From Amphiduros pacificus (taxonomy: Eukaryota > Annelida > Polychaeta > Phyllodocida > Hesionidae), in the NCBI GenBank assembly GCA_949316495.1, contig OX439003.1, positions 54,933,879 through 54,997,878 of the forward strand: a stretch of DNA of 64,000 bases, written 5' to 3'. The position numbers and the translations under genes are program-made. The notes beneath the pieces were generated by a model, which was not told the DNA's origin, did not search any database, and saw only the letters and a list, made by a program, of their open reading frames with translations. Of this stretch, positions 1-9,845 are shown piece by piece; the first letter of the stretch is position 1; each line of letters starts with the position of its first letter.

Positions 1-243
1 GGCAGTCATAGGCGTTTTTCAGAGGTTGCCAGAGTCCCCACATATTTTTTCCAACATGGAAAATACATATGTAGTCTACCCTGATATTAAATGAGATAAT
101 GGGTGATGATAAATAATAAAATATTAATCCTTTCAATGCAATGAGAGGATTTGTTAAGAAATATGCGTGTTCAGTTCCTTTCCATATATTTCAGATCCAG
201 AGATGATTGAGTGATTTAAACATCACAGATACCAGTAGAAGCA
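1..243 (+). other. Upstream region of first ankyrin-death gene
   Basis: No coding region is seen. A pyrimidine-rich stretch ending in TTTCAG at about 189-194 looks like a splice acceptor, so the sequence from about 195 to the ATG at 244 may be the end of a 5'UTR exon whose upstream part lies outside the window. Inference only. Confidence 0.3.
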
Positions 244-1551
244 ATGAGCGGTTGCCATGGGAAGTATTTGGAATTCACAGCAAATCTTCTCAACTACATC
301 GAGGAGAACAATATATCCGAGGCACGTGCCTTGCTCGGGAGACTTCGAGAAGAGAAATGCATTAATGAGACATGCATGGCTGATATCAACGTTAAGAAAT
401 CCTGGTTGCAAGCCACATCACAGGATGCTCCAAACTACACTCTGCTGCAATACATGGCATCTACAAGAGAAATCCCTCTTCTGGAGGCAATAAAAAAACA
501 CAGAACAGCGATATTGGTTGCTATGGTTGATAATGGTCTAGATGTGAACTTTGTCAAAACAGAGGAGATGGGATGGACGGTAACCCCATTGGAAGGAGCG
601 GTGAGATCCATGAACATGAAGGCAGCTTATTTGCTACTGAAAACAGGAGCCGATCCCAACACAAGGAACTGCTACCTCCAGTCTCCCCTGGCGTCAGCAG
701 TTCAACTCAGCAGAGGAGACTTTGTCAGGCTTTTTCTGAATGCAACTAAAGGGAAAGAGGTAACTGGTAAGCACAGATTTGGAATCACCCCATTTCTCAC
801 CCTGAACCTACTGACCCGTGCTTTGCAGCCCAGTGATCCTGAGATCCTCAATCTCCTGCTTCAGTACGGGGCTGATGTCAATGCCAAGGACGAGCAGACC
901 GGCATGTATGCTCTCCATCTGGCACTTCTTTTCTACAGCGGATCAGTAACGTTGTCTGTGATGCAAGTACTATTGAAACATGGCGCGAAACCCAACTTAC
1001 GAACAACAGATGATAGAACTGCTCTGCACATGGTATGCTGCAGTAAAACTAGGTCGAGTGGAAGCAAAGAGATGAGCGCGAGGAAAAAATGTACTTTGGT
1101 TACTCTGCTGTTAAGATATGGCGCTGATCCTAGTGCTTGTGATAAACAATATAACACAGCCTTGCACCTTGCTGCACAGTCTAACTTGCCGAAGGTGGCA
1201 GAGATGTTACTGGAAAAAGACAAATCGCTGCTATACAAACGAAACGTAGATGGTAATAAACCCATGGCTCTCGCAACACCAGGTAGCGCTGTCAAAAAAT
1301 TATTAGATGAGTACGCGGATGAATTATCAAACTTTTCTACGGCATCCGTGAAACATGTAGCATGTCCTATGGTCAACCTGCAGCTCAACCCACCAGGCTA
1401 TCACACGGAGAGTGGGCCTAATGAAAATATAGCTATAATAGCCAATGTGAATAGAAGATTTGATATTCTGAAAGGTAAACTCGATGAGCACTTGTGTCAT
1501 TGCCCTTTGAATGATAAATTTGACATAGATAAGGACATACTTGCTATTTAA
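244..1551 (+). CDS. Ankyrin-repeat protein, ankyrin part of an ankyrin-death gene (435 aa to TAA)
   Basis: Single open frame from an ATG to TAA. Residues about 1-110 form a helical N-terminal region; about 113-365 hold ankyrin repeats with the usual signatures (for example LLLKTGADPN, LLLQYGADVNAKD, TALHLAAQSN, LLLRYGADPS). Ankyrin repeats are protein-binding scaffolds, and with a death domain they are found in cytosolic signalling adaptors. The frame continues beyond the TAA at 1549-1551 without a shift into a clear death domain, and the paralog at 4162-5805 carries both parts in one frame. Alignment with that paralog (DLARIQ against DILAI-stop) puts the stop where the paralog has Gln, so a CAA to TAA change is a simple explanation. 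The product may be a natural death-domain-less form, a read-through protein, a polymorphic null allele or a sequencing error. No introns are needed. Confidence 0.8.
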   Translation: MSGCHGKYLEFTANLLNYIEENNISEARALLGRLREEKCINETCMADINVKKSWLQATSQDAPNYTLLQYMASTREIPLLEAIKKHRTAILVAMVDNGLDVNFVKTEEMGWTVTPLEGAVRSMNMKAAYLLLKTGADPNTRNCYLQSPLASAVQLSRGDFVRLFLNATKGKEVTGKHRFGITPFLTLNLLTRALQPSDPEILNLLLQYGADVNAKDEQTGMYALHLALLFYSGSVTLSVMQVLLKHGAKPNLRTTDDRTALHMVCCSKTRSSGSKEMSARKKCTLVTLLLRYGADPSACDKQYNTALHLAAQSNLPKVAEMLLEKDKSLLYKRNVDGNKPMALATPGSAVKKLLDEYADELSNFSTASVKHVACPMVNLQLNPPGYHTESGPNENIAIIANVNRRFDILKGKLDEHLCHCPLNDKFDIDKDILAI

Positions 1552-1938
1552 CAAGAGCTGAAAGAACTTTCTTTTTCTGATTGGGATACACATATGAGTG
1601 ACGGGAATAAACAAGGAAGTGACAAACTTTTCTACAAAGTCATCAGAAAAATATCATGCGTAATCGGGAATGACTGGAAATCATTATTCAGAGAATTAGA
1701 TCCATGTGGGCCATTACAATGTGAGTCTCTGATACAGGAACTGGAGTCTCAGTATCCAGGACAGCTGAGAGAACAGGCCTACCAAGCCCTACTGAAATGG
1801 AAAGTCTTGAAAGGGAGCGAGGCGACAGTTGACTCTGTGAGCGTGGCGCTCAGTGAGTGCTCTCTTAATGGTGTTTTACAGGAAGTTAAGCTACAGGTTG
1901 AGAATGAAACTAAAGGATTGTATATAACAAGGATCTGA
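1552..1938 (+). CDS. Death-domain tail in frame with the preceding ankyrin ORF
   Basis: The frame runs from just after the TAA at 1549-1551 to a stop at 1936-1938; the first ATG is at 1594 (114 aa). Residues from that ATG, about 8-95, match a death domain: a helix with KVIRKISCVIGNDWKSLF, then LIQELE and EQAYQALLKW, with the conserved Trp in the DWK motif. The paralog has the equivalent MVGKDWKDIF and EQARQALLLW. Death domains form homotypic complexes in apoptotic and innate immune signalling. It is either translated only by read-through, as a separate downstream ORF, or not at all; its frame shows no other break, which argues the stop is young or tolerated. Confidence 0.65.
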   Translation, partial: QELKELSFSDWDTHMSDGNKQGSDKLFYKVIRKISCVIGNDWKSLFRELDPCGPLQCESLIQELESQYPGQLREQAYQALLKWKVLKGSEATVDSVSVALSECSLNGVLQEVKLQVENETKGLYITRI

Positions 1939-2261
1939 ACCCAACAAAACATCCACTTTACTCTATTGATTAATGTATGATACAAATATAGATCTTCAAA
2001 AACCTTTCTAATGTAATTTATCTATGTATGTCACAATTATATAAGGGATATAGAGATCCAAGCGATTGAAAAGTTTTAACAAACGGTATGTTAATTCAGT
2101 ACATATATAAAGCGATATTTTCTGTATTAATCAAGGCAAATGCAATGCTATGCAATATTTTACCAATATGGAATAGTCCATTTATCCAGATGACACTGAT
2201 TTCAACATTTTAAAATTGGCCTGTTTAATCGTTTTTAAGGGCGGAGTAATGTTGGGTTGGT
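1939..2261. other. Intergenic, no gene seen
   Basis: AT-rich sequence downstream of the first ankyrin-death gene. It should include the 3'UTR, but I cannot place a poly(A) signal with confidence. No coding or repeat structure recognised. Confidence 0.3.
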
Positions 2262-3485
2262 ATCAATGAATGAATGAATTCTTAACGGCACATCAACACA
2301 TTGAGGTCATTCAGTGTCATTAAGGTATGGATAAAAAAACTTGTAAATGTGAATAAATGATAAGTGTATAAACATACAATAAGTAATGACGTTGCAATAG
2401 CAATAAAAACAATGACTCACAAGATACATGTAAACATCACACTTAAAAGACCGTAAATCCTGGTGAAGGTGGTGTCTTAAGTGCATGCTATGCCAGCCAC
2501 CACTACCCCACCCTTACAAATGATAAACAGGCCAATGTCATTTAAAAATAATAAAATTAAAATGGCTTCAACTGTGTTGAATAGTTCTTATGAACTTTCA
2601 ACCTGAAAATATCAATGTCTAATGTCATCATATTCAACACAGTCAAGCATGATGTGTGTCACTGTCAAAGTGGTTTGACAGGAAACACATTCAGGCTGAT
2701 CTTCACCTTTTAACAAATAACCATGTGTTAAGTGACTGTGTTCAATTTGAATATGTGTTATTACCGCTTCTTCGTGACATATTTTACGGCATGAGTTATA
2801 ATATTTACCTAATGTAGGTTTTATACTGTGAAGCTTGTTATTCACAGCTTCATCCCACTCATGCCACTTGTGTCTAATCAAAGCATGAATATGTTTTCTA
2901 TATTAAGTATGTGGGATGCCTAAATCTATTTTTATTTTATCAATGGCTGCTTTTGCTGCGGTATGAGCTGCTTCATTTCCTTTTATACCTATGAGGCTTG
3001 GAATCCAGTAAAATATTATATTATTTTTCTGGTCAACTATTAATATCTCAAGTCTTTCCAGCACTTTTTGTGTTCGTGGATTTTTCCAATCTCTGCTCTT
3101 AATAGATTGTAGAGTTGATTTGGAATCACAAGAAAAATCAAAAAACTTTGATTGCTGGGGGTTTCCACATGGTCTAAGGCTAAATAAATAGCATGAAGCT
3201 CTGCAGAGAAAATTGAGGACTTCTCAGGCAGTCGCTCGGAATAAATGTGTCCTTGTGTGACTGCAGCTTTTCCCTCACAGAAATAGCAACCAGTGTAGAT
3301 ACATTGGAAACCTTTATAAACTGATTTGATCCCATTATATCTATTTATGTACAAAGAAGGGTATGTCGAGTCCTTCTTTGAATCTGCAAGTGACAAATAA
3401 ATGTTAGGTTTATATATCCAAGGTGGAGTCTCTGGAAACTGAAATTTTGCAATTTGATCAGTATAAAATTCTAAAGCTGATAATG
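2262..3485 (-). mobile_element. Non-LTR retrotransposon 3' fragment with RNase H domain
   Basis: On the minus strand, 3396-3040 encodes an RNase H-like segment (GHIYSERLPEKSSIFSAELHAIYLALDHVET), and 2881-2612 encodes the typical C-terminal tail of such elements with a Cys-His cluster (PECVSCQTTLTVTHIMLDC). The two are separated by stops and frame changes, so the copy is dead. RNase H after the reverse transcriptase is known from Jockey/I/Nimb-type LINEs. The low-coordinate end (about 2262-2400) shares 3' sequence with a second fragment at 6745-7060, which defines a common 3' end. The 5' part with the reverse transcriptase is missing (5' truncation). Confidence 0.75.
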
Positions 3486-4161
3486 ATTTTTTTATACTTT
3501 ATACTTGGGCTGGTTTTATTAAAACACCAAATTCATCATGATTTATGATATTTTAAAGTGCCATGTTTATTTTCTGTTTACATGTAATTTCTGATTCATT
3601 GATTTTTTATATTTACTTTAAATTTGCTTTTGTTTTTACACTTTTCATTCATCTACATTTATGCAAGTTTTTAATCCAAACCTTAATTTCACTGAATACC
3701 CCTAATGTGTCAATACAGATTCCATCCATTCATTCGTGCATTTAGTACGATGACATTATATGATTGAAGTATTTCTGAATGGAATAAATAAAGATCTATA
3801 TCGACTTGTGTGTGTTTTTTCTGGTAGTTATCATGGGAGCATATTTACACTAGGCGCCCAGGTCTCTGTGGCTTTTAGATGCTGAGTTAAAACCTCTCCT
3901 TAATATCAAGTAATTTTATTATCGAGATTAGTATAATCGTCATTTTCTAAAATACAATTTAAAACGTTGTCTGGTTTCTTGAGAGATCTCCTGCCATATA
4001 ATTCATACCCATTTCATGATCAACAGATGTTTTGACCCATATTTAACCATCTGTGACTTCTAGAACGTAAGCCGCAGAGAATTCAGTACACTCCGGGAAA
4101 GTTAATATCATGCAAGGTATTGTGTAACCGGTATTAACGAGGGTGAGTTTTGAGCTGGACG
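3486..4161. other. Intergenic between LINE fragment and second ankyrin-death gene
   Basis: AT-rich, no convincing coding content. It should contain the promoter and 5'UTR of the gene starting at 4162, but no clear TATA box is placed. Confidence 0.3.
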
Positions 4162-5805
4162 ATGTCTGTAACAAGAACGCAGGTGGTTGAAAAGCTTCTT
4201 GCCCATGTGAGAAGCGAAAACACTAATTTGAAATCCATGCAAAATGTTTTGGAATTGGCAAAGTCAAGTATGCTGCTGCCAAGCGTCTGCTTGGGTTTAA
4301 AAAAGGTGTATTCGCTCCCAAATGTGGAAGGTTCTCCTCTCTTGATGGCAGTTTTAAAAGGAAAGACTGAAATCATAAAATGTTTTGAGAGTTATGGAGC
4401 TAGCATCAATACGGTGCTTTCAGCGCCCGTAGCAGAAGGCAAAACATCAGTTCACATTGTGGCTGACTCCGGAAATATTGAACTCATGAAAAAGGTGATT
4501 GACTATCAACCGAATTTTGAAATGAAAGATGACAAAAACAGGACACCTTATGATATAGCTCTTGGGAAGATGGATAACCCCATGATGAATGCCATAAAAG
4601 AAGGTATGCAAACACTAAACATGTACGACAACGCTTCCGGAACACAGGATGAGGTAGATGGCCAATCACAACCATTGTATCTAACTTCCGGCCTTCCAGA
4701 AAGTGCGGTAAATATAACTAAGCCCGATTTGTCTGCCCAATCAGAACCGTTGTACCTTTCTTGCAAGGTTGAAGAACAGTCTGTATACAGAGATGATGAG
4801 CCGTTTGTCACCGCAAAGCCCGGTGACATCTTTGAGGCTATTAGGGCTCTCAAAAAATCACCAACTTTGGAAAGCGTAGTTCACCACTTAAACAAAGAGG
4901 CCAATGAGAATATATGTGAATCACACACAGGATTCCACCCATTTCATCTATCCATTCTAGCCTCCCCAAACAATATAGTGGTCCCACTTGTAGAGAAATT
5001 CATCGCAAAGGGATATGATGTAAATAAACCTGATAAATATGGGAGAACAGTGCTCTGGTATGCCAGCGTAAACAAGGGGAAAACACAGGACATTGCCACC
5101 ATGTGCAGGGTGGTAGAAGTACTGTTAACAAACGGGGCACAATGCAATGTTTGCGATAAGGAGTATATAACTCCCCTCTATAATGCTGTTTCATATAATC
5201 TTTGTAAAATCGCAGAGCTACTTTGCCAACATGGGGCTAATATCAACTTCAGGAGTGCAAATGGAGACACCCCAATGGAAATAGCAGACAAGATGGACGA
5301 TTCCACTTTAAAAAGGGTGCTACAAACTACAAAGGTCATGACAACAACTGGGCGTGGCTTTATATCTCATATTAGTCGCATAGAACAACTTATTGACGCC
5401 GTCAAAGGAAATTTGGAACAAACCAGCCCAATTCAACAAGATCTGGCAAGGATCCAGTGCTTAGTTCAGCAGACAAGAACATTTATCCCAGACAGATTTG
5501 ACAGTGATTCAGACGACCTTTCTGTGATAATTGAAATCACCTGTAAAATGGTGGGAAAAGACTGGAAAGACATTTTTAGACATTTGTATCCGGACCAATC
5601 AACAGTTGAAGCAGAGATTGATAATCTGGTTGTGCGTCATAGCACCAGTCTCTCGGAGCAGGCCAGGCAGGCATTGCTACTATGGCGTAACAAGGATTGC
5701 CAAGAGCCTGGGGACCGTATCAACTCCCTTCTACGAAAATTAAAACAAGACTATAGGAGTATTTATGATAAGGTTGTAACACATAAAGCCACTCTTGCAA
5801 TATAA
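4162..5805 (+). CDS. Ankyrin-repeat and death-domain protein, complete (547 aa)
   Basis: Single-exon open frame. The frame opens at a TTG at 4150 but the first ATG is at 4162, which I take as start. Residues about 50-130 and 255-385 carry ankyrin repeats (GSPLLMAVLKGKTEIIKCF, NGDTPMEIADKMDD and others). Between them is a region with two similar segments, QPLYLTSGLPESAVN and EPLYLSCKVEEQSVY, separated by about 40 residues, possibly a duplicated docking motif. Residues about 455-545 are a death domain (MVGKDWKDIFRHLYP, SEQARQALLLW). It is a tandem paralog of the gene at 244-1938, same strand, and has no internal stop. Likely a cytosolic adaptor in death or innate immune signalling; partners cannot be read from sequence. 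Confidence 0.85.
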   Translation: MSVTRTQVVEKLLAHVRSENTNLKSMQNVLELAKSSMLLPSVCLGLKKVYSLPNVEGSPLLMAVLKGKTEIIKCFESYGASINTVLSAPVAEGKTSVHIVADSGNIELMKKVIDYQPNFEMKDDKNRTPYDIALGKMDNPMMNAIKEGMQTLNMYDNASGTQDEVDGQSQPLYLTSGLPESAVNITKPDLSAQSEPLYLSCKVEEQSVYRDDEPFVTAKPGDIFEAIRALKKSPTLESVVHHLNKEANENICESHTGFHPFHLSILASPNNIVVPLVEKFIAKGYDVNKPDKYGRTVLWYASVNKGKTQDIATMCRVVEVLLTNGAQCNVCDKEYITPLYNAVSYNLCKIAELLCQHGANINFRSANGDTPMEIADKMDDSTLKRVLQTTKVMTTTGRGFISHISRIEQLIDAVKGNLEQTSPIQQDLARIQCLVQQTRTFIPDRFDSDSDDLSVIIEITCKMVGKDWKDIFRHLYPDQSTVEAEIDNLVVRHSTSLSEQARQALLLWRNKDCQEPGDRINSLLRKLKQDYRSIYDKVVTHKATLAI

Positions 5806-6744
5806 TGATCGCTTTTATTTATTGAAAAAGAAAGAAATAAGGTCAACAATTTCAAGGAATCCAATTACTGTTATTTGTGCTTAAATAGATATTATCTTTT
5901 CCATAAACAATGTTTCCCTGCCAGTAAACATATCAAAATCCTGTGTTTAGTTGATTGTTTCCAAAAGATCAGCTCTGCTAGATTAAGTGGAAAAGCAGGA
6001 AATTCCATCTTTGCAGGATTCCAGCTTTGTAGGATAAGCAATTAATTGAAAACGTTATACTGCTTTGAATTAAATATAATGCCTCGGGTAGATTGTCTTT
6101 ATTATATGCATTTTTGCTTTCATCTGTTTAAACAAATTTGATTGCCATAAGATTACATGTAGTTTTGGCCCCTAGTGAAAAACAATCATAACTCACTCTC
6201 AGAATGAACTTCCAATTTAAAGAAAAATAATTATGTTTCGGCAATTAGATTTTTCAGAAATTAACTTCAAATGTTCAGATTTTATCATTGCAATTAAGAG
6301 AGAAATACGCTGTTCGTCTAGATATATGTATCGTATGTATACAGGTATTAAATATATAAACCCATACCATTCTGAACATTGTGATATTTTATGTTTCCCA
6401 AGTTTATCAGGCAAGAATATAGAACAATAAAAACAAGAATTCACTGTACTTAATTTTTAGTTATGGTCAGGTGTGCCATATACAATACATTTTGGACACT
6501 TTTCAAGTGGCATATGTAAATTTGTGTGAATACATATCATTGTGGCAGAATCATTGCCAGCCCACCGTGCACACAACTAAGATGCTCAAACCAGGGAATA
6601 AAAGCATATATACCCGGTCAAAATAGATATATCCCCTTTTCCTAAATAAATCTGATTTTGTAAACATTTTAAACCTTGGAATCGACTGATGGGGGCTCCG
6701 ACATTTCTCTGAGCGACTCGATGCACGTGACGTGCCGTCGGCGA
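5806..6744. other. Intergenic, no gene seen
   Basis: AT-rich; only short chance ORFs. No repeat element or RNA gene recognised. Confidence 0.3.
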
Positions 6745-7060
6745 TAAGTTATGAAGGAATGACTGGATTCTTAAGGCCACATCGACACATTAAGGCCATG
6801 AAATGCCATTATGACAACTACTGTAAAAAACATTCATCTCCAATATGATCAAATTCAAAACAGACAAGCATGGTGTGTTTGATTATCAGAGAGTGTTGAC
6901 AGGAAACACATTCAAGCTGATGTTACTTTGTGCGATCCGAATACGTGTCAATATCGCTTCTTCATACCTAACATGTCACACGGCAAAAAATGAATATTTT
7001 ACCTAATGTAGGTTTACATCATGAAGCTTGTCATTCATAGCCAGAAGTAAACATGAAGAC
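6745..7060 (-). mobile_element. Second 3' fragment of the RNase H-bearing LINE family
   Basis: Shares with 2262-2880 the phrase ATTCTTAAGGCCACATCGAC and the downstream stretch around TGACAGGAAACACATTCA, in the same minus orientation. It is much shorter and more degraded. Its presence in two places defines the family's 3' end. Confidence 0.6.
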
Positions 7061-7302
7061 CCCTTACACTTTCTGTTATTTTTTATTGCTAAAGATGGTT
7101 AAAGAATTGTGACATGTTTTACTTTATGACGAGTTGCAATGTCTAAAAGATTCAGGAATACCCAGAAGCTGTCAGGCGTACAAGGTACAAAGTATGACTG
7201 ACGTTATATTCTAAAAATAGGTATTTCAAATTTACCAGGATGGCCATTTAGGTCCGGGACAGTAGAATGCATTCGTAACATATCAACACATCGGTGGGAA
7301 AT

Positions 7303-8949
7303 ATGGAAAATACAAGTCAATACACAAACCTAGAGAGAAGAAATAGTGAGCACAACTTATCTACCCAATATACAACTCTTAATAGTCAACCAGTGGCAAG
7401 AATATCCCCAATTACTGCCACGAATCATGAGGAAACAAATACCAGTAATTACTACTCAACAGTGCAGTTATCTGAAACCCCACGAGACACTGGACAACCG
7501 GAAGTCCCCAGGAAAACCAACAGGCAGACACAGGTGCCATTCTGGAAAGCCATTCTATGTGCTATCATCACAGGTCTTTTGTCGGTCGGGATGACTGCTT
7601 TGATATTTATTTTGATAGGAAATGCAAACCAATCTGAGGATACATCAACGAAGAGGTTTGGTATGTTTTACAATGGGTTCGTGTTATTATTCAGTCATCG
7701 TATTTATAAGACAACGTTTTACACATCCTCAAGGTTGCTCCGCTTCAAAATACTTCTGATCGTATCTTGGAGTTCTTGTCTTGCTTTTACGATTTGAGAA
7801 CCACTAAAATCAATTGATTTGTCAAGATATCAATGAAAACTCGTCTATTCTATTTTTGCTAGTCTTATCTTGTTTAATCTATTCTAATTTAATCTACCCT
7901 CTTATCCAATTGGAAACTAGAATTAATGAAATAGAAGTAAAACAATACCCCCACGTGAAGAATGCAACAATATCAGCACACAGATTGCCAAGTATGTAAT
8001 TACGTGCTAAAACAAATACACTTGATTTTGACAATGTGCTGGTATGTGCTATAATTAGTCCGTGTTATTATTCCGTCACCGTATTTGTAAGACAAGATTT
8101 TATACATCAGAAATGCTGCAATAAACATGTTTTATGATTTCAGCTTGTCCTCACACATCTCTAGCTTCGGGGTGCTACCTATTTCATAACGAGTCCAAGA
8201 AGACCTGGAATGACTCTAGATCTCTGTGTAGACTCCTTGGGGGACATTTATTAACGGTGGATGATTACAGTGAACAAGTATCCATCAGCACTCATCTCAT
8301 TCTTACAAGAGGTAACTTTGCCAATTAAGAACTAGAGTTTCCTTGTAGCCTTCTCAACAACTCACGACCGTAAATCGTTACTTACAATACGTCGTATTCC
8401 AGCAAAGTGATCATTTGCTCATTAGTTAAATGGTTCCATAGATTGTGTCCCGTTGTCGAAGACCACCCAGATCTTTTATGATAATGTTTGGGAATAATAA
8501 AACAAGCTGATGCACTTTTTACCAAGTTGTCATTTTGAAGGACCGTGAGATGTCTTATCTTGCCATTGGCGAATACAAATGAGCGGGCATAAATATATTA
8601 AACTCTTTGATTAATCAAACTTAGAGATGTTTAAATCCCTGATTTTTAAAGGAACACTTTCCTCTTTGTTTAAGGCATTGGTCTATCTTATAAAGAAGCT
8701 TATTGGATCGGCTTAAAAGCTACATATCGGAGTTACCCCAATGTCACGTACACATGGGACAGCTCTGGATTGCAACCTTCGCTGACATTTTGGGCAAATG
8801 GACAGCCAGACAACACCATTGAGGAAAACAGGGAGGGAGAGGACTGTGTCGAACTGCGCCTGGATGCTGGGTATGACACACGATGGAATGATAATCAGTG
8901 CTCGGAAAAATGGTTTCCAATATGTGAATTTCAAATGGATAGTGTCTGA
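7303..8949 (+). CDS. Type II membrane C-type lectin receptor, 4 exons (about 309 aa)
   Basis: Proposed exons 7303-7660, 7863-7991, 8144-8311 and 8675-8949, all joined in phase 1. The frame opens upstream at a GTG at 7294; the first ATG is 7303. Residues 1-82 are cytoplasmic; 83-105 (AILCAIITGLLSVGMTALIFIL) form one transmembrane helix; exon 2 encodes a short stalk; exons 3-4 encode one C-type lectin domain with six cysteines, WIGL, a QPD motif (galactose-type in characterised lectins) and WND, the second calcium-site motif. So calcium and sugar binding look intact. The tail holds SQYTNL (ITIM-like) and TQYTTL with 12 residues between the two YxxL units, plus YSTV. The exon 2 acceptor is the least certain junction. 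The last exon was copied to 30,024-30,294, where it is broken. Function: probably a sugar-recognition receptor. Confidence 0.75.
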
Positions 8950-8965
8950 ATAGAACCTGAATAGA

Positions 8966-9212
8966 TTGTTTGGGATTTTACATCAATTTCAACATTATAT
9001 GTCATCTTGTGATGAGACCTATTTGAAGCAGATATAGTGCTGCCTCACTGAATTGTCATGTCGCAGGTCCTTTATATGACATCCCACCCGGTCACAGATT
9101 TACAAGGACAACGAGTTAACCCTTTAGGCACGGGCCTCAGCTCATGTGTATAATTGTATCATGATTTCTATCTTGGCATGGCCGAGGATCGAACTCATGA
9201 CCTTTGGATTCC
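8966..9212 (-). mobile_element. SINE family 1, truncated copy
   Basis: Matches the body of the tRNA-derived SINE seen complete at 37,563-37,877 (AATTGTCATGTCGCAGGTCC, GCTGCCTCACTGAATTG), minus orientation with its tail at low coordinates. The tRNA head is incomplete. The duplicate copy at 30,311-30,525 has the same insertion, so it predates the segmental duplication. Confidence 0.75.
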
Positions 9213-9490
9213 TGAAAAGTGCCTGAATAGTATATGAATGGTACCCGAAGAGTGCCTGAATAGTAACTGAAGACTGCCTGAAAGTACCAGAAGAGTGCCT
9301 GAATAGTACCTGAATGATACCTGAATATTATATGAATGGTACCCGAAGAGTGCCTGAATAGTAACTAAAGACTGCCTGAAGAGTGCAAGAAGAGTGCCTT
9401 AATAGTTACTGAAGACTGCCTGAAGAATGCACGAAAAGTGTTTAAATTGTACCTGAATACTACGTGAAAAGTGCCTGAAGTACCTGATCC
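9213..9490. repeat. Short degenerate minisatellite (GTGCCTGAATAGTA-type units)
   Basis: Irregular repeats of GTGCCTGAATAGTA(C)CTGAA-like units with a higher-order period near 100 bp (the phrase GAATGGTACCCGAAGAGTGC occurs twice). The duplicate at about 30,530-30,680 is shorter, so the array has contracted or expanded since duplication. Confidence 0.65.
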
Positions 9491-9738
9491 TCATTGTAAA
9501 TCTGAAAGATTTTGATCATTTGTCATTGGACAAACTATTGGCTTTCTATGAAATGATGACTGAGGTATCTTCATTAGATATGGTCTTCATTAGATATGGT
9601 CAATCTATTGTTTGTAAGTGTAATCTTTCAAAAATAGTACTCTAATAACAACAGATGTGTTTGAAACATTTTTTTTTGCCATCAAATCATACATTTTTGT
9701 TTATTGCAGTATTTCCCATTATGACAAATTTTATATTT

Positions 9739-9744
9739 TTTATT
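9739..9744 (-). terminator. Poly(A) signal of KAP-A
   Basis: AATAAA on the minus strand about 100 nt past the KAP-A stop codon; conserved at the same relative place in KAP-B (30,931-30,936). Confidence 0.45.
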
Positions 9745-9845
9745 CATAAAATGAAAAAACCCACCTTAATAACAAATCTATCCATAATCTATTCCAACTT
9801 ATTCAAAAGATTGGCAGTCATTAAATTGACATTAAGCATACATAA

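Noticed and set aside
933-1388. Minus-strand ORFs opposite the ankyrin gene
   Set aside because: Shadow frames of a coding region with clear ankyrin repeats on the plus strand.
1549-1560. Programmed read-through signal at the ankyrin-death TAA
   Set aside because: The following CAA GAG does not match the known CARYYA-type read-through context, so read-through is not claimed.
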